Shown: positions 8,489 through 16,755, counted from the first letter of the stretch. The stretch is DNA of 64,000 nucleotides from Sphingomonas sp. TDK1 (GCF_001650735.1 NZ_LXVY01000009.1:106602-170601); one strand, 5' to 3'. The notes: generated from the sequence alone by a model not told the origin. Numbers and translations: made by a program.

Positions 8489-8925
8489 GCGGCCGCATCC
8501 GCCTTCTGCTTGGCATTGTCGCGTGCTTCATCGCCGCGATCATCGGTGTGTTCGTGGGGCGGGCGCTACTTCCGCCACGTGCCCAGCCCGGCTCGGAGCT
8601 GCACGACGTGCTGCATCATAAGCTGGCGCTGGACGCCAACCAGGAAGCGCGACTTGAAGTGCTGGAGCAGCGTTTCGCCGTGCAGCGGCGCGCATTCGAG
8701 CTGGAATTGCGGGCGAACAATGCCCGGCTCGCTGAAGCGATCGAGGCCGAGCATGGCAACGGGCCGCGCGTCGCCGCAGCGGTCGACCAGAGCCACGCCG
8801 TCATGGGCGAGCTCCAGAAAGCGACGCTGGCGCACATCTTCGCCATGCGCCAGCTCTTGCGGCCCAATCAGACCGGCCAGTTCGATCAGGCCGTGGTGAA
8901 GGCGCTCACCGACGACGCACGTTGA
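8485..8925 (+). CDS. CnrX-like periplasmic metal sensor
   Basis: The 146-residue protein has one N-terminal membrane anchor (residues 7-29) and a periplasmic helical hairpin of the heavy-metal sensor (CnrX/Metal_resist) family. All five metal ligands known from CnrX are present with identical spacing: H40, H44 (H-x3-H), E61 (17 residues on), H117 (73 residues after H44) and M121 (H-x3-M). In CnrX these bind Ni(II) or Co(II). It lies between the anti-sigma gene and the sigma gene with a 4-base overlap to the former. Its place among copper genes suggests copper could be the physiological signal here, but the ligands alone would fit Ni/Co. Confidence 0.85.
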   Translation: MSGRIRLLLGIVACFIAAIIGVFVGRALLPPRAQPGSELHDVLHHKLALDANQEARLEVLEQRFAVQRRAFELELRANNARLAEAIEAEHGNGPRVAAAVDQSHAVMGELQKATLAHIFAMRQLLRPNQTGQFDQAVVKALTDDAR

Positions 8926-8935
8926 GGTTCGGCGC

Positions 8936-9505
8936 GTGAGCCTCGACTGGACCACGCTTACGGACGGCGAGCTGGCGACCCTCAGCATCGCCGGGCGCGA
9001 AGCCGCCTTCGCCGAGATCATGCGCCGCCATCGGCAGTCAATCTTCCGCATGGTGCGCGCGTGCGTCGGCGAGGCCGACGAGGCGCTGGACCTTCTGCAG
9101 GAGACCTTCGTCGCGGCGCATCAGGCCCTGCCCCGCTACGACGGCGATCGATCGATGCGCGCGTGGCTATCGACGATCGCGATCAACAAGTGCCGCGATT
9201 GGGGGCGCAAGCGCACCGTGCGGCGCTTTCTGGCGTTCGCCGCACCGATCGGCCCGGAAGCCGAAGCCATTGCAGACGACCAGGTGGCGATCGACGACGC
9301 GACGGGCGACCGACAGGAACTCGACCGCGTGACGCGCGCCATTGCGGGCTTGCCGACCGCATTGAAGGAATCCTTGGTGCTGCGCACGATCGAGGGGTTG
9401 AGCCAGGCTGAAACCGCGGCAGTGTTGTCGATCAGCGAAAAGGCGGTAGAAACCCGCCTCTATCGCGCGCGATCGAAGTTGCTGGAGCGATTGGGCGGGC
9501 GCTGA
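8936..9505 (+). CDS. ECF-type RNA polymerase sigma factor (CnrH-like)
   Basis: The 189-residue protein has a sigma-2 region (residues 25-85, with DEALDLLQETFVAAHQAL) and a sigma-4 helix-turn-helix (about 135-185, LSQAETAAVLSISEKAVETR), and no extra domains, which is the ECF group layout. It begins with GTG 10 bases after the sensor stop. It is probably held inactive by the CnrY-like protein and released when the CnrX-like sensor binds metal. Six promoter-like sites with constant GGG(A/G)T-N14-CGTA architecture surround it, including one in front of its own operon, which makes it the best candidate for reading them. Confidence 0.9.
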   Translation: MSLDWTTLTDGELATLSIAGREAAFAEIMRRHRQSIFRMVRACVGEADEALDLLQETFVAAHQALPRYDGDRSMRAWLSTIAINKCRDWGRKRTVRRFLAFAAPIGPEAEAIADDQVAIDDATGDRQELDRVTRAIAGLPTALKESLVLRTIEGLSQAETAAVLSISEKAVETRLYRARSKLLERLGGR

Positions 9506-9528
9506 GGGATAGCGCCCTGAGCTGCGTA
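9506..9528 (+). promoter_or_regulatory. Predicted ECF sigma promoter of copAB, GGGAT-N14-CGTA
   Basis: GGGAT (9506-9510), immediately after the sigma gene stop, and CGTA (9525-9528) are 14 bases apart. The copA start codon follows 44 bases downstream. Confidence 0.72.
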
Positions 9529-9572
9529 TCAAGGCTAGAGGGACACTCCCGTTCGAGAGCCTTGAGGACCGT

Positions 9573-11606
9573 ATGAGCCGCACTATCGATCGCCGCCAGA
9601 TGCTTCGCGGCGCCGCCCTTGCTGGCGGTGGCATGGCGCTGACCGCCTATATGCCCGCGTGGGCGCAGCCTGTCTCGGGCGGGATCGTCAAACCGCTGCC
9701 GACCGTCTCGGGCACTGACATCGCGCTGACGATCGACAGTTTCAGACTTCCCGTCGACGGCAAGTCGACGCCCGCAATCGGCGTCAACGGCACGGTGCCG
9801 GCCCCTCTCATTCGCTTGAAGGAGGGGCAAAAGGTCCGCCTCTCCGTCACCAACAATCTCGACGAGGACAGTTCGATCCACTGGCATGGGCTGCTCGTGC
9901 CGTTCGCGATGGACGGCGTGCCCGGCATCAGCTTCCCCGGCATCAAGGCGCGCTCGACCTTCATCTACGAGTTCCCGATCATCCAGTCGGGCACCTACTG
10001 GTATCACAGCCATTCCGGCGAGCAGGAGCAGGGCGGACTTTACGGGCCGATCGTGATCGACCCGGCCGGTGCCGATCCGATCGCGTTCGACCGCGAGCAT
10101 GTGATCGTGCTGTCCGACCACAGCCAGATGACCGGCGAGCAGATTTTCCGGAAGCTGAAGCAGATGGGCGGCGCCTATTTCAACTATCAGCGGCCGACCC
10201 TCGCGGGCTTGCTCGCGGGTCGGGAAATGCCGCTCAAGGACCGGATCGAGTGGGGAAAGATGCGAATGGACCCCGCCGACATCGCCGACGTCACCGGCTC
10301 GACCTATACCTTCCTGGTCAACGGCTACGGGCCGTATGACAACTGGACGGGGCTGTTCAAGCCGGGCGAGCGGGTCCGCTTGCGGATCATCAACGCCGCG
10401 GCGCAGACCAACTTCAACGTCCGCATCCCCGACCTGCCGATGACCGTCGTGCAGGCCGATGGGCAGAATGTCCGTCCGGTGAAGATCGACGAGTTCCAGA
10501 TCGGCGTTGCCGAGACGTTCGACGTGATCGTGACGCCCGAGGACCGGGCCTACAGCTTCGTCTCCGAGGCTATCGATCGCTCCGGCATGGGCCGGGCGAC
10601 GCTCGCCCCGCGTGAGGGGATGGTCGCCCCGGTCCCGCCGCTTCGTCCGCGCACGCTGCTGACCATGACCGATATGGGCATGGACATGGGGAGCATGGGC
10701 GGGATGCAGGGCATGTCCGGCATGAAGGACGAGAGCCCGGTCGCCACGCGCGGGCCGGACCCCACCTTGATGCAGAACGCCTCGCGCAATCTTTGGAAGC
10801 TGACGGGCTGGAAGGGGCCGACCGATCACGGGACGGTCGCGGCAGGCGCAGCGATGGCGGGCATGTCCGGCATGTCGGGCATGGACCACAGCCAGATGGG
10901 CGGCGCTGTAATGCCCGGGATGGACCATAGCCAAATGGCAGCGGGCGGTGCTGGCATGGCCGGCATGGACCATAGTGCCATGTCGGGCGGATCGGGCCAG
11001 GCTGGCGGCATGGCCGGGATGGACCACGGGTCGGGTGGCGGCATGAACATGAACATGCGCGACCCGAAGAATGCGCCGGGCGTGAAGATGGGGCCGGGCG
11101 TGCAGACCATCTCCCCGATGCCGAAGGACCGTAGCGGTGAACCGCCCCAGGGTCTGGAGGGCCTGGATCACCGCGTCCTCACCTATCGCGACCTCGTTTC
11201 GCTCGCGCCCAACCCCGACGTGCGCGCGCCGTCGCGTCAGTTCGAGATCCATCTGACCGGTAACATGGAGCGCTACATGTGGGGCTTCGACGGGCAGAAG
11301 CTGAGCGATCCCGCCGACCCCATCCCGTTCCGCAAAGGCGAGCGGGCGCGGGTGACGTTGGTCAACGATACGATGATGCCGCACCCCATCCATCTCCACG
11401 GCCATTTCTTCGAGCTGGTGACGGGGCACGGCAATCATGCGCCGCGCAAGCACACCGTCAACGTGCCGCCTGGAGGCAAGATGACCTTTGATCTGACCGC
11501 CGATGCACCCGGCGATTGGGCGTTCCACTGTCACAATCTCTACCACATGACCGCAGGCATGATGCGCGTCGTCACCGTTCGCCCGTTCGCGGGAGAGGCG
11601 GCATGA
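9573..11606 (+). CDS. copA: Periplasmic multicopper oxidase CopA
   Basis: The 677-residue precursor begins with a twin-arginine signal (RRQMLRG, then a hydrophobic run ending YMPAWAQ), so it is exported folded. Three cupredoxin domains carry the copper sites HWHG, YWYHSHSG, HPIHLHGHFFEL and HCHNLYHMTAGMM. Between domains, about residues 365-500, is a Met/His-rich insert with repeated MxGMDHS units, typical of copper-resistance CopA. The enzyme oxidises Cu(I) to the less toxic Cu(II) and binds copper. It overlaps copB by 4 bases (ATGA). This multicopper oxidase is not the P-type ATPase at 1051-3525, although both families use the symbol copA. Confidence 0.96.
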   Translation: MSRTIDRRQMLRGAALAGGGMALTAYMPAWAQPVSGGIVKPLPTVSGTDIALTIDSFRLPVDGKSTPAIGVNGTVPAPLIRLKEGQKVRLSVTNNLDEDSSIHWHGLLVPFAMDGVPGISFPGIKARSTFIYEFPIIQSGTYWYHSHSGEQEQGGLYGPIVIDPAGADPIAFDREHVIVLSDHSQMTGEQIFRKLKQMGGAYFNYQRPTLAGLLAGREMPLKDRIEWGKMRMDPADIADVTGSTYTFLVNGYGPYDNWTGLFKPGERVRLRIINAAAQTNFNVRIPDLPMTVVQADGQNVRPVKIDEFQIGVAETFDVIVTPEDRAYSFVSEAIDRSGMGRATLAPREGMVAPVPPLRPRTLLTMTDMGMDMGSMGGMQGMSGMKDESPVATRGPDPTLMQNASRNLWKLTGWKGPTDHGTVAAGAAMAGMSGMSGMDHSQMGGAVMPGMDHSQMAAGGAGMAGMDHSAMSGGSGQAGGMAGMDHGSGGGMNMNMRDPKNAPGVKMGPGVQTISPMPKDRSGEPPQGLEGLDHRVLTYRDLVSLAPNPDVRAPSRQFEIHLTGNMERYMWGFDGQKLSDPADPIPFRKGERARVTLVNDTMMPHPIHLHGHFFELVTGHGNHAPRKHTVNVPPGGKMTFDLTADAPGDWAFHCHNLYHMTAGMMRVVTVRPFAGEAA

Positions 11607-12895
11607 ACCGGCTGACCGCGGCGCTCGCCGCCACCACCATGCTCGGCATCGCCGGTCCTGTCGCCGCTCAGTCGATGCAGGGCATGGATCATTCGGCAAT
11701 GCCGGGCATGACCATGCCGATGCCTGCGAAAAAGAAGCCGGTGGTGAAGCCCACGGCCAAAGGCAAGCCGGCCAAGACTAGGTCAGCTCCTGCGAGGCGA
11801 CCATCAGCTTCGACGACGAAACGCCGCGCCGCGCCAACGGCCGGCATGAATGGTATGGATCACGGGACCATGCCGGGCATGGATCACTCGTCTATGCCCG
11901 GCATGGACCATGCGGCTCCGCAGGGCTCACAGCAGGGCATGGAAGCCATGCCGGGGATGCAGATGCCCGGAAACGGCCAAACGGTCCCTCAGGGCTCCCA
12001 GCAGCCGATGCAGGGCATGGACCATTCGGCGATGCCGGGGATGACCATGCCAGCCGACCAGCACAGCGGCCACGACATGCAGGGCATGTCGGGAATGGCC
12101 GGAATGCCAGGCATGGCGGCCGATGGGGTGCAGCAGACTGGCACCGCGCTTCCCGCAGGAAACGCCCCCGCCCCGCCCCTGCCGACCGACCATGCGGCCG
12201 ACAGCGTTTACGGCGCGGACGCGATGGCGATGGGTCGCCATCACCTTCAGCAGCATCACGGCGGTCAAAACTTCAGCCAGGTGCTATTGAACCTCGCTGA
12301 GTATCAATTCCGCAACGGTCGTGACGGCTATCGCTGGGATGGCGAGGCGTGGTTCGGGGGTGACATCAACCGCCTCTTCATCAAGTCTGAGGGCGAGGGA
12401 GCCTTCCGCGAGGGCATCGAGAGCGCCGAGGTGCAGGCGCTCTATAGCCGGACCATTGGCCCTTATTTCAATCTACAAGCGGGTGTCCGCCAGGATTTGG
12501 GGCCGTCCCCGAAACGCACCTATGCGACCGTCGGGCTGGAGGGGCTGGCACCGGGCTTCTTCGAGCTAGAGGGCGCGGTATTCCTGTCCAACAAGGGCGA
12601 CCTGCTAGGGCGGCTTGAGGGCTATTACGACCAGCGCATCACCCAGCGGCTGATCCTGCAACCGCGCGCCGAGCTCAATTTCGCTGCGCAGGACGTGCCG
12701 GAAAACCGGATCGGATCGGGCCTATCCAACGCCGAGCTTGGATTGCGGCTGCGTTATGAGATCCGGCGCGAGTTCGCCCCCTATGTCGGCGTGTCATGGG
12801 ATCGCCGCTTCGGCGACACCGCCCGCTACGCGCGCGCCGATGGGGATCGCGCAACGTCCAAGAGCATCGTCGCCGGCGTTCGTGTCTGGTTCTGA
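11603..12895 (+). CDS. copB: Copper resistance outer-membrane protein CopB
   Basis: The precursor is 430 residues with a Sec signal peptide ending near residue 23 (VAAQS). Residues 25-200 are a low-complexity Met/His region with repeats such as MPGMDHSSMPGMDH, then a 210-residue beta-barrel domain (EYQFRNGRDGYRWDGEAWFGGD ... ending VAGVRVWF) typical of CopB/PcoB in the outer membrane; the final Phe fits barrel insertion. It is translationally coupled to copA and followed by a cytochrome c gene. Confidence 0.94.
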   Translation: MNRLTAALAATTMLGIAGPVAAQSMQGMDHSAMPGMTMPMPAKKKPVVKPTAKGKPAKTRSAPARRPSASTTKRRAAPTAGMNGMDHGTMPGMDHSSMPGMDHAAPQGSQQGMEAMPGMQMPGNGQTVPQGSQQPMQGMDHSAMPGMTMPADQHSGHDMQGMSGMAGMPGMAADGVQQTGTALPAGNAPAPPLPTDHAADSVYGADAMAMGRHHLQQHHGGQNFSQVLLNLAEYQFRNGRDGYRWDGEAWFGGDINRLFIKSEGEGAFREGIESAEVQALYSRTIGPYFNLQAGVRQDLGPSPKRTYATVGLEGLAPGFFELEGAVFLSNKGDLLGRLEGYYDQRITQRLILQPRAELNFAAQDVPENRIGSGLSNAELGLRLRYEIRREFAPYVGVSWDRRFGDTARYARADGDRATSKSIVAGVRVWF

Positions 12896-12910
12896 TCGAT
12901 GGAGGAACAG

Positions 12911-13495
12911 ATGGCTCAAGACGGCAGGCGCTCGATAAGGCAGCACTTCCCGAGCCTGCCGTTCGTAGGCGCCCTGGCGATCGTCCTGGCGCTGGGCGCA
13001 GCCGCGTTTATCTACCTTGGCGTGTATAACATCGCGGCCGACGAACCGCACACGCCGGCGGTCTATTCAATGCTCGAACGCCTGCGCGATCGGTCGATTG
13101 AGGCACGCGCGCGCGGCATAACACCCCCGGCCGATCTGGCATCGGCGCAGCGCGTGTCAGTCGGCGCGGGCCTTTACGGAGAAATGTGTTCCGGTTGCCA
13201 TCTCGGCCCCGGCGTCGAGAAATCCGAGATGAGCCAGGGCCTCTATCCGCAAGCGCCGGAACTTGTCCGCGCCCAGGACCTCACCCCCGCCCAGCAATTC
13301 TGGATCATCAAGCACGGGGTGAAGCTCAGCGCCATGCCGGCGTGGGGCAAGACGCATCCCGATCCGCTGATTTGGGACATGGTCGCGTTCGTCCGCAAGC
13401 TCCCCGGCATGACGCCCGAACAGTATAAGGCACTGGTCGCGAGCGCCCCGGCCGATCACGACGAGATGATGAAGGACATGCCGGGTATGAAGTGA
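12911..13495 (+). CDS. Membrane-anchored c-type cytochrome
   Basis: The 194-residue protein starts at the ATG at 12911, which has GGAGG five bases upstream; a closer in-frame ATG at 12899 lacks this. One membrane segment (about residues 17-38) anchors a periplasmic cytochrome c domain with the haem motif CSGCH and a likely axial Met in SAMPAWGKTHPD. The C-terminus has Met/His residues (DHDEMMKDMPGMK). It probably takes electrons from copper oxidation by CopA or passes them to the respiratory chain; that link is inferred from the operon. Confidence 0.88.
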   Translation: MAQDGRRSIRQHFPSLPFVGALAIVLALGAAAFIYLGVYNIAADEPHTPAVYSMLERLRDRSIEARARGITPPADLASAQRVSVGAGLYGEMCSGCHLGPGVEKSEMSQGLYPQAPELVRAQDLTPAQQFWIIKHGVKLSAMPAWGKTHPDPLIWDMVAFVRKLPGMTPEQYKALVASAPADHDEMMKDMPGMK

Positions 13496-13520
13496 CCCCG
13501 GCGACGAGGTTGAGGGAGGA

Positions 13521-14258
13521 GTGGTTCTGAAAAGCGCGAAACTGAGGCTGCATCTACTCGCGAGCCGCACGCACAAATGGCTCGCGATCATCATCGGCGC
13601 GCAGCTCCTGCTATGGTTCGCAAGCGGCGCCCTGATGAGCTTCCTGCCGATCGATCGGGTGCATGGCGATCACCTCGTTGACCGCAAAGCCGCGGCGCCC
13701 CTTCCCCGCGGCAGCACGTTCGCCCCACCATCGGCGATCGTAGGCGCAGCAGATGCGCCCATCGAGGCCATCACCTATCGCATGTGGCTTGGCCGCCCGG
13801 TCGCCGAGGTCGCGACAGCCAAGGGAACGCGCCTGTTCGACGCCGCGACGGGCCAAGCGCTGCCAGCACCAACGGCTCGTGAGGCCGAGGAGATCGCGCG
13901 TTTGGCATGGCGTGGCGGTGCTCGACCAGCGGCGAAGGTAGAGCGGATCGAGCGCGCCAGCCCCGAATATCGCGGCACGCTCCCCGCCTGGCGCGTCGCG
14001 TTCGCCGACCTCGATTCCACCCGCGTCTTTGTCGCGGCCGACACCGGTCGGATCTCGGCTGTCCGAACCGGCACTTGGCGGCTCTACGACTTCTTCTGGG
14101 GCCTTCACATCATGGATTGGACGAATCACGAGAACTTCAACACGCCCTGGCTGCTCGCCTTCGCGATCGGTGGGCTTGCGCTTTGGTTAGGGGGGGCAGT
14201 GCTTCTCTACATGCGATGGCCCAAAACGCGGCGTCGCAACATCGTGATCGAGGCATAA
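13521..14258 (+). CDS. PepSY-domain membrane protein
   Basis: This 245-residue protein has an N-terminal membrane segment (about 19-42, WLAIIIGAQLLLWFASGALM), a periplasmic region with PepSY-like elements (residues 75-185), and a C-terminal membrane segment (215-235). The residues HKW and WGLHIMDW are typical of PepSY-TM proteins, often linked to membrane electron transfer. It starts at GTG 13521 directly behind a GAGGGAGGA stretch. It closes the copA-copB-cytochrome c unit, so a part in moving electrons for copper or iron redox chemistry is plausible but unproven. Confidence 0.82.
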   Translation: MVLKSAKLRLHLLASRTHKWLAIIIGAQLLLWFASGALMSFLPIDRVHGDHLVDRKAAAPLPRGSTFAPPSAIVGAADAPIEAITYRMWLGRPVAEVATAKGTRLFDAATGQALPAPTAREAEEIARLAWRGGARPAAKVERIERASPEYRGTLPAWRVAFADLDSTRVFVAADTGRISAVRTGTWRLYDFFWGLHIMDWTNHENFNTPWLLAFAIGGLALWLGGAVLLYMRWPKTRRRNIVIEA

Positions 14259-14340
14259 TATACGCGGCTCAGGAGCGTAGCCCTCGGAAATAAAGTCCTG
14301 TTTCCTGACAATTTCTCGCGCGTTCTAGCACCCCGGGTGA

Positions 14341-14363
14341 GGGATAGCCGCCTCGCACGCGTA
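14341..14363 (+). promoter_or_regulatory. Predicted ECF sigma promoter, GGGAT-N14-CGTA
   Basis: GGGAT (14341-14345) and CGTA (14360-14363) are 14 bases apart, 28 bases before the DUF305 start. The flank GAGGGATAGC is identical to that of the copA site. Confidence 0.72.
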
Positions 14364-14391
14364 GAAGTCTTAGAACCCAGGGAGATCAATA

Positions 14392-14784
14392 ATGCGCTTC
14401 GCACCAACATTCGCAGCTTTGGCGCTGCTCGCCACGCCCGCCCTCGCGCAGCAGAGCGGCGGAATGCAGGGCATGAACCACGGTCAGATGGCCGGCATGA
14501 ACCACGACGACATGGCGGGCATGATGGCCGGCAATCCCTACGGCCAAGCCGAGATGGACATGCATCAGAAGATGATGGCGGCCAAGCAGGGCGACGCGGC
14601 CGAAATGTGGACGCGCAAGATGATTGAGCATCATCGCGGCGCCATCGCCATGTCGCGCGTTGCGGTGCGCGACGCGCGCGACGCCGAGACGAAGCGCATG
14701 GCGCAGATGACGATCACAAAGCAGGAAAAGGATATTGCCGAGCTACAGGCGTGGCTCCGCAAGCATGGCAAGCGCCCGCAGTAA
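14392..14784 (+). CDS. Exported DUF305 protein, Met/His-rich
   Basis: The 130-residue precursor has a signal peptide ending near residue 19 (PALAQ), a Met/His stretch (MQGMNHGQMAGMNHDDM) and one DUF305 four-helix unit with MIEHHRGAIAMSR. DUF305 proteins are periplasmic, ferritin-like-fold proteins that recur in copper-resistance clusters; their function is not settled. It follows a predicted ECF promoter and precedes a GC-rich hairpin and DUF411. Confidence 0.87.
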   Translation: MRFAPTFAALALLATPALAQQSGGMQGMNHGQMAGMNHDDMAGMMAGNPYGQAEMDMHQKMMAAKQGDAAEMWTRKMIEHHRGAIAMSRVAVRDARDAETKRMAQMTITKQEKDIAELQAWLRKHGKRPQ

Positions 14785-14795
14785 GGGAGCGCTGC

Positions 14796-14835
14796 CCCCG
14801 CCCTGTCGATCCCCCTACCCCCCGGCAGGGCGGGG
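14796..14835 (+). other. Long GC hairpin between DUF305 and DUF411 genes
   Basis: CCCCGCCCTGTCG (14796-14808) pairs with CGGCAGGGCGGGG (14823-14835), 13 bp with one G-U pair, around a 14-base loop. There is no T-run, so it may be a partial terminator or an mRNA-stabilising hairpin that lowers DUF411 expression relative to DUF305. Confidence 0.55.
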
Positions 14836-14858
14836 ATTCCCATTTAGGAGCTGATCCG

Positions 14859-15308
14859 ATGAAGACTGGTGTTCGTGGCGTCGTCGCCGCCTTGCTAATG
14901 ACCATCCCAGCGGTCGCATCGGCCGCGGCCGACATCACCATGCACCGCGATCCGGGTTGCGGCTGTTGCGAGAGATGGGCGGCCCAGGTGCGCCAGCAGT
15001 TCGGCCGCAAGGTTCAGATCGTCGACGACGCCAATCGCGCCGCCTTGCAGCGCCGCGTCGGCGTGCCGGCCGCGCTCGCTTCCTGCCACACCGCTATCAT
15101 CGACGGCATGGCCTTTGAGGGACACGTTCCCATCGCGGACATGAAGCGTGCCCTTGCGCAGCATCCGAAAGGGGTGCGCGGGTTGGCGGTCGCCGGGATG
15201 CCGATGGGTTCCCCCGGCATGGAGGTCGCCGGGATGAAGCCCCACGCCTACGACGTGATCGCGTTCGGCCCGAGCGGCCAGCGCGTCTATGCGCACCACG
15301 GCAGTTAA
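14859..15308 (+). CDS. Exported DUF411 metal-binding protein
   Basis: The 149-residue precursor starts at ATG 14859 (TTTAGGAG nine bases before) with a signal peptide (to about residue 22, ASAAA). The mature part carries DPGCGCCERW and SCHTAIIDG, the cysteine pattern of DUF411/CopG-like copper-island proteins, and a Met-rich stretch AGMPMGSPGMEVAGM. The fold is thioredoxin-like in relatives. It probably binds copper in the periplasm. It may be read from the same promoter as the DUF305 gene. Confidence 0.88.
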   Translation: MKTGVRGVVAALLMTIPAVASAAADITMHRDPGCGCCERWAAQVRQQFGRKVQIVDDANRAALQRRVGVPAALASCHTAIIDGMAFEGHVPIADMKRALAQHPKGVRGLAVAGMPMGSPGMEVAGMKPHAYDVIAFGPSGQRVYAHHGS

Positions 15309-15355
15309 CGGACGACTCTCGAGAAACGGAGGCGGTTGCCCGCCCCCGTCCCAGA

Positions 15356-15544
15356 TCAGTGATTCATGCCGGGCATCGGCGCGGGCTTGGGATCGCCCGG
15401 CTTCGCCTTCATCTTGTCGCAGCAATCCGCGCCATCCTTGCAGCACGTCTTGTCGGCGCCACAGCAGCAGCCCGCATCAGCGGCGAACGCCGCAGCCGGA
15501 ACGAGCAGCGCCAGCGCAGCCGCAATCATCTTGAACTTGGTCAT
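15356..15544 (-). CDS. Small exported Cys-rich protein
   Basis: The 62-residue precursor has a clear signal peptide (MTKFKMIAAALALLVPAAAFA) and a short mature part with eight cysteines, six of them in adjacent pairs or a triplet (CCC, CC, CC), ending MPGMNH. It looks like a metallothionein-like periplasmic metal chelator. I do not recognise a named family. It is 37 bases downstream of the next minus-strand gene and probably shares its transcript. Confidence 0.7.
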   Translation of the reverse strand: MTKFKMIAAALALLVPAAAFAADAGCCCGADKTCCKDGADCCDKMKAKPGDPKPAPMPGMNH

Positions 15545-15581
15545 CGGTGTCTCCGTGATTCAATTGTGTGATCGTTGAGCG

Positions 15582-15917
15582 TCACACGCTTCGCGGAGGG
15601 GGCGTCGCCGGAGGAACCGGCTGACCCGCAAGACCCGGAGCCGTCGCCGGCATGGGGGCAATCGTGGGGAAGCGCAGCGGCTCGACACGGGCGATCGTTT
15701 CGCCTTGGACAGCCGCGCAAGGGGTGGCGCATGCGGACGCGGGAGCCTTCTTCGCCGGCACCCCCTTCCCCTCGCACCCGGTCATTGCCGTCGCGATCGG
15801 CGCGGCTTGCGCCGCAGCCTCGCAGAACGGCCCGAGGCGCACGAGCAGCAGCGCCGCAAACACGCCCAGGAGGGCGACGCGGAACAGGCTGGCAAGAGGT
15901 CGCGATCCGCGTTTCAC
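15582..15917 (-). CDS. Hypothetical membrane-anchored protein with Cys and Pro/Ala-rich tail
   Basis: About 111 residues from GTG 15917; an in-frame GTG at 15932 adds five residues. One membrane segment near the N-terminus (VALLGVFAALLLVRL) is followed by four cysteines (FCEAA, TGCEGK, ACATPC) and a Pro/Ala-rich C-terminus. The minus-strand sequence TTGACA-N18-GATAGC just upstream resembles a housekeeping promoter and favours the inner start. No family recognised. Its position next to the small Cys-rich protein hints at a shared metal-related role, but it could be a non-coding open frame in GC-rich DNA. Confidence 0.45.
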   Translation of the reverse strand: MKRGSRPLASLFRVALLGVFAALLLVRLGPFCEAAAQAAPIATAMTGCEGKGVPAKKAPASACATPCAAVQGETIARVEPLRFPTIAPMPATAPGLAGQPVPPATPPPRSV

Positions 15918-15959
15918 GCCTGCTATCCGCACCGTCCCCGCCCGAATGTCAACGAAAGC

Positions 15960-16727
15960 CTAGTGCGCCATCGACAGCCAGGCCGGGGCGAGCAGCATCC
16001 AGAGCGCCATCGCCACCATCATCACGTTCTCGGTCAGCGAGATGAAGCCGAGCGGCACGTTGCTGTCGCCGCCCACGCACGCGCACTTCAGCTCGCGCTT
16101 GTCGACATAGACCGCGTTGAACACCGACACCGCCCCAATCGTGCCGATGACGAGCGCGACCGGCACCGACAGCCACGTCAACGCGCCCGCGGCCATCAGC
16201 ACGCCCGCGCCGCCTTCCGCGAACGGGTAGATGTAGGAATAGGGCACCCAGCGTTTCGCGAGCAGATCGTAGTTGAGGAACATGCTCGAAAAGCTCTCGA
16301 CGTTCTGGAGCTTGAGCATCGCCAGCACGCACATCGAAAACGCGATGAACCATTCGCCCGCGCGCACCGTGAACGGCGTCCCCAGCACGGCATAGCTGAC
16401 AGCGAGCGCCATCAGCGCCGTCATCGCGAAGACCGCAATTACCGGCCGATAGGTGACGGCCTTGGGATCGCGCACCGTCTTGCCGAAGAACCGGCGCAGA
16501 TCGTCATAGCCGCCTACCCACTCCCCCGCGATGAAGGTCTGCGGTGTGGTCTTGACGTTGTGCTTCGCCTTGAAGGCATCGGTTTCCTCCCGCGTCGTCA
16601 ACCAGTGGTCATCGACCGCGTAGCCTTCCCGGCGCAACAGGTCTTTCGCCTTCAGCCCATAGGGGCAGGTATGTTCCGGCATCACCATCCGGTAGATCGT
16701 CGCCTGCTTGGCGGGGGCGGTCGCCAT
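15960..16727 (-). CDS. Glutaredoxin-MauE/DoxX membrane fusion protein
   Basis: The 255-residue protein starts with a glutaredoxin-like domain (residues 8-85) whose active site is CPYG, with a single cysteine, and the cis-Pro motif KTTPQTFI. The rest is a four-segment MauE/DoxX-type membrane domain (95-250) with CACVGG at about 210-215. Such proteins are thought to move reducing equivalents across or into the membrane. It faces a MerR-type regulator across a mer-like operator, so metal or thiol stress probably induces it. I could not assign the metal. Confidence 0.82.
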   Translation of the reverse strand: MATAPAKQATIYRMVMPEHTCPYGLKAKDLLRREGYAVDDHWLTTREETDAFKAKHNVKTTPQTFIAGEWVGGYDDLRRFFGKTVRDPKAVTYRPVIAVFAMTALMALAVSYAVLGTPFTVRAGEWFIAFSMCVLAMLKLQNVESFSSMFLNYDLLAKRWVPYSYIYPFAEGGAGVLMAAGALTWLSVPVALVIGTIGAVSVFNAVYVDKRELKCACVGGDSNVPLGFISLTENVMMVAMALWMLLAPAWLSMAH

Positions 16728-16755
16728 GTCGCTTCTCCGATTTGTTCGCCCCGCC

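Noticed and set aside
10850..11060. Short tandem repeats that might be a CRISPR or VNTR
   Set aside because: They are codons of the Met/His-rich MxGMDHS units of CopA; there are no constant spacers.
9432..11699. A 755-codon open frame on the minus strand
   Set aside because: It is antisense to copA with its copper motifs, is rich in Arg, His and Pro, and shows no domain; long antisense frames are common at this GC content.
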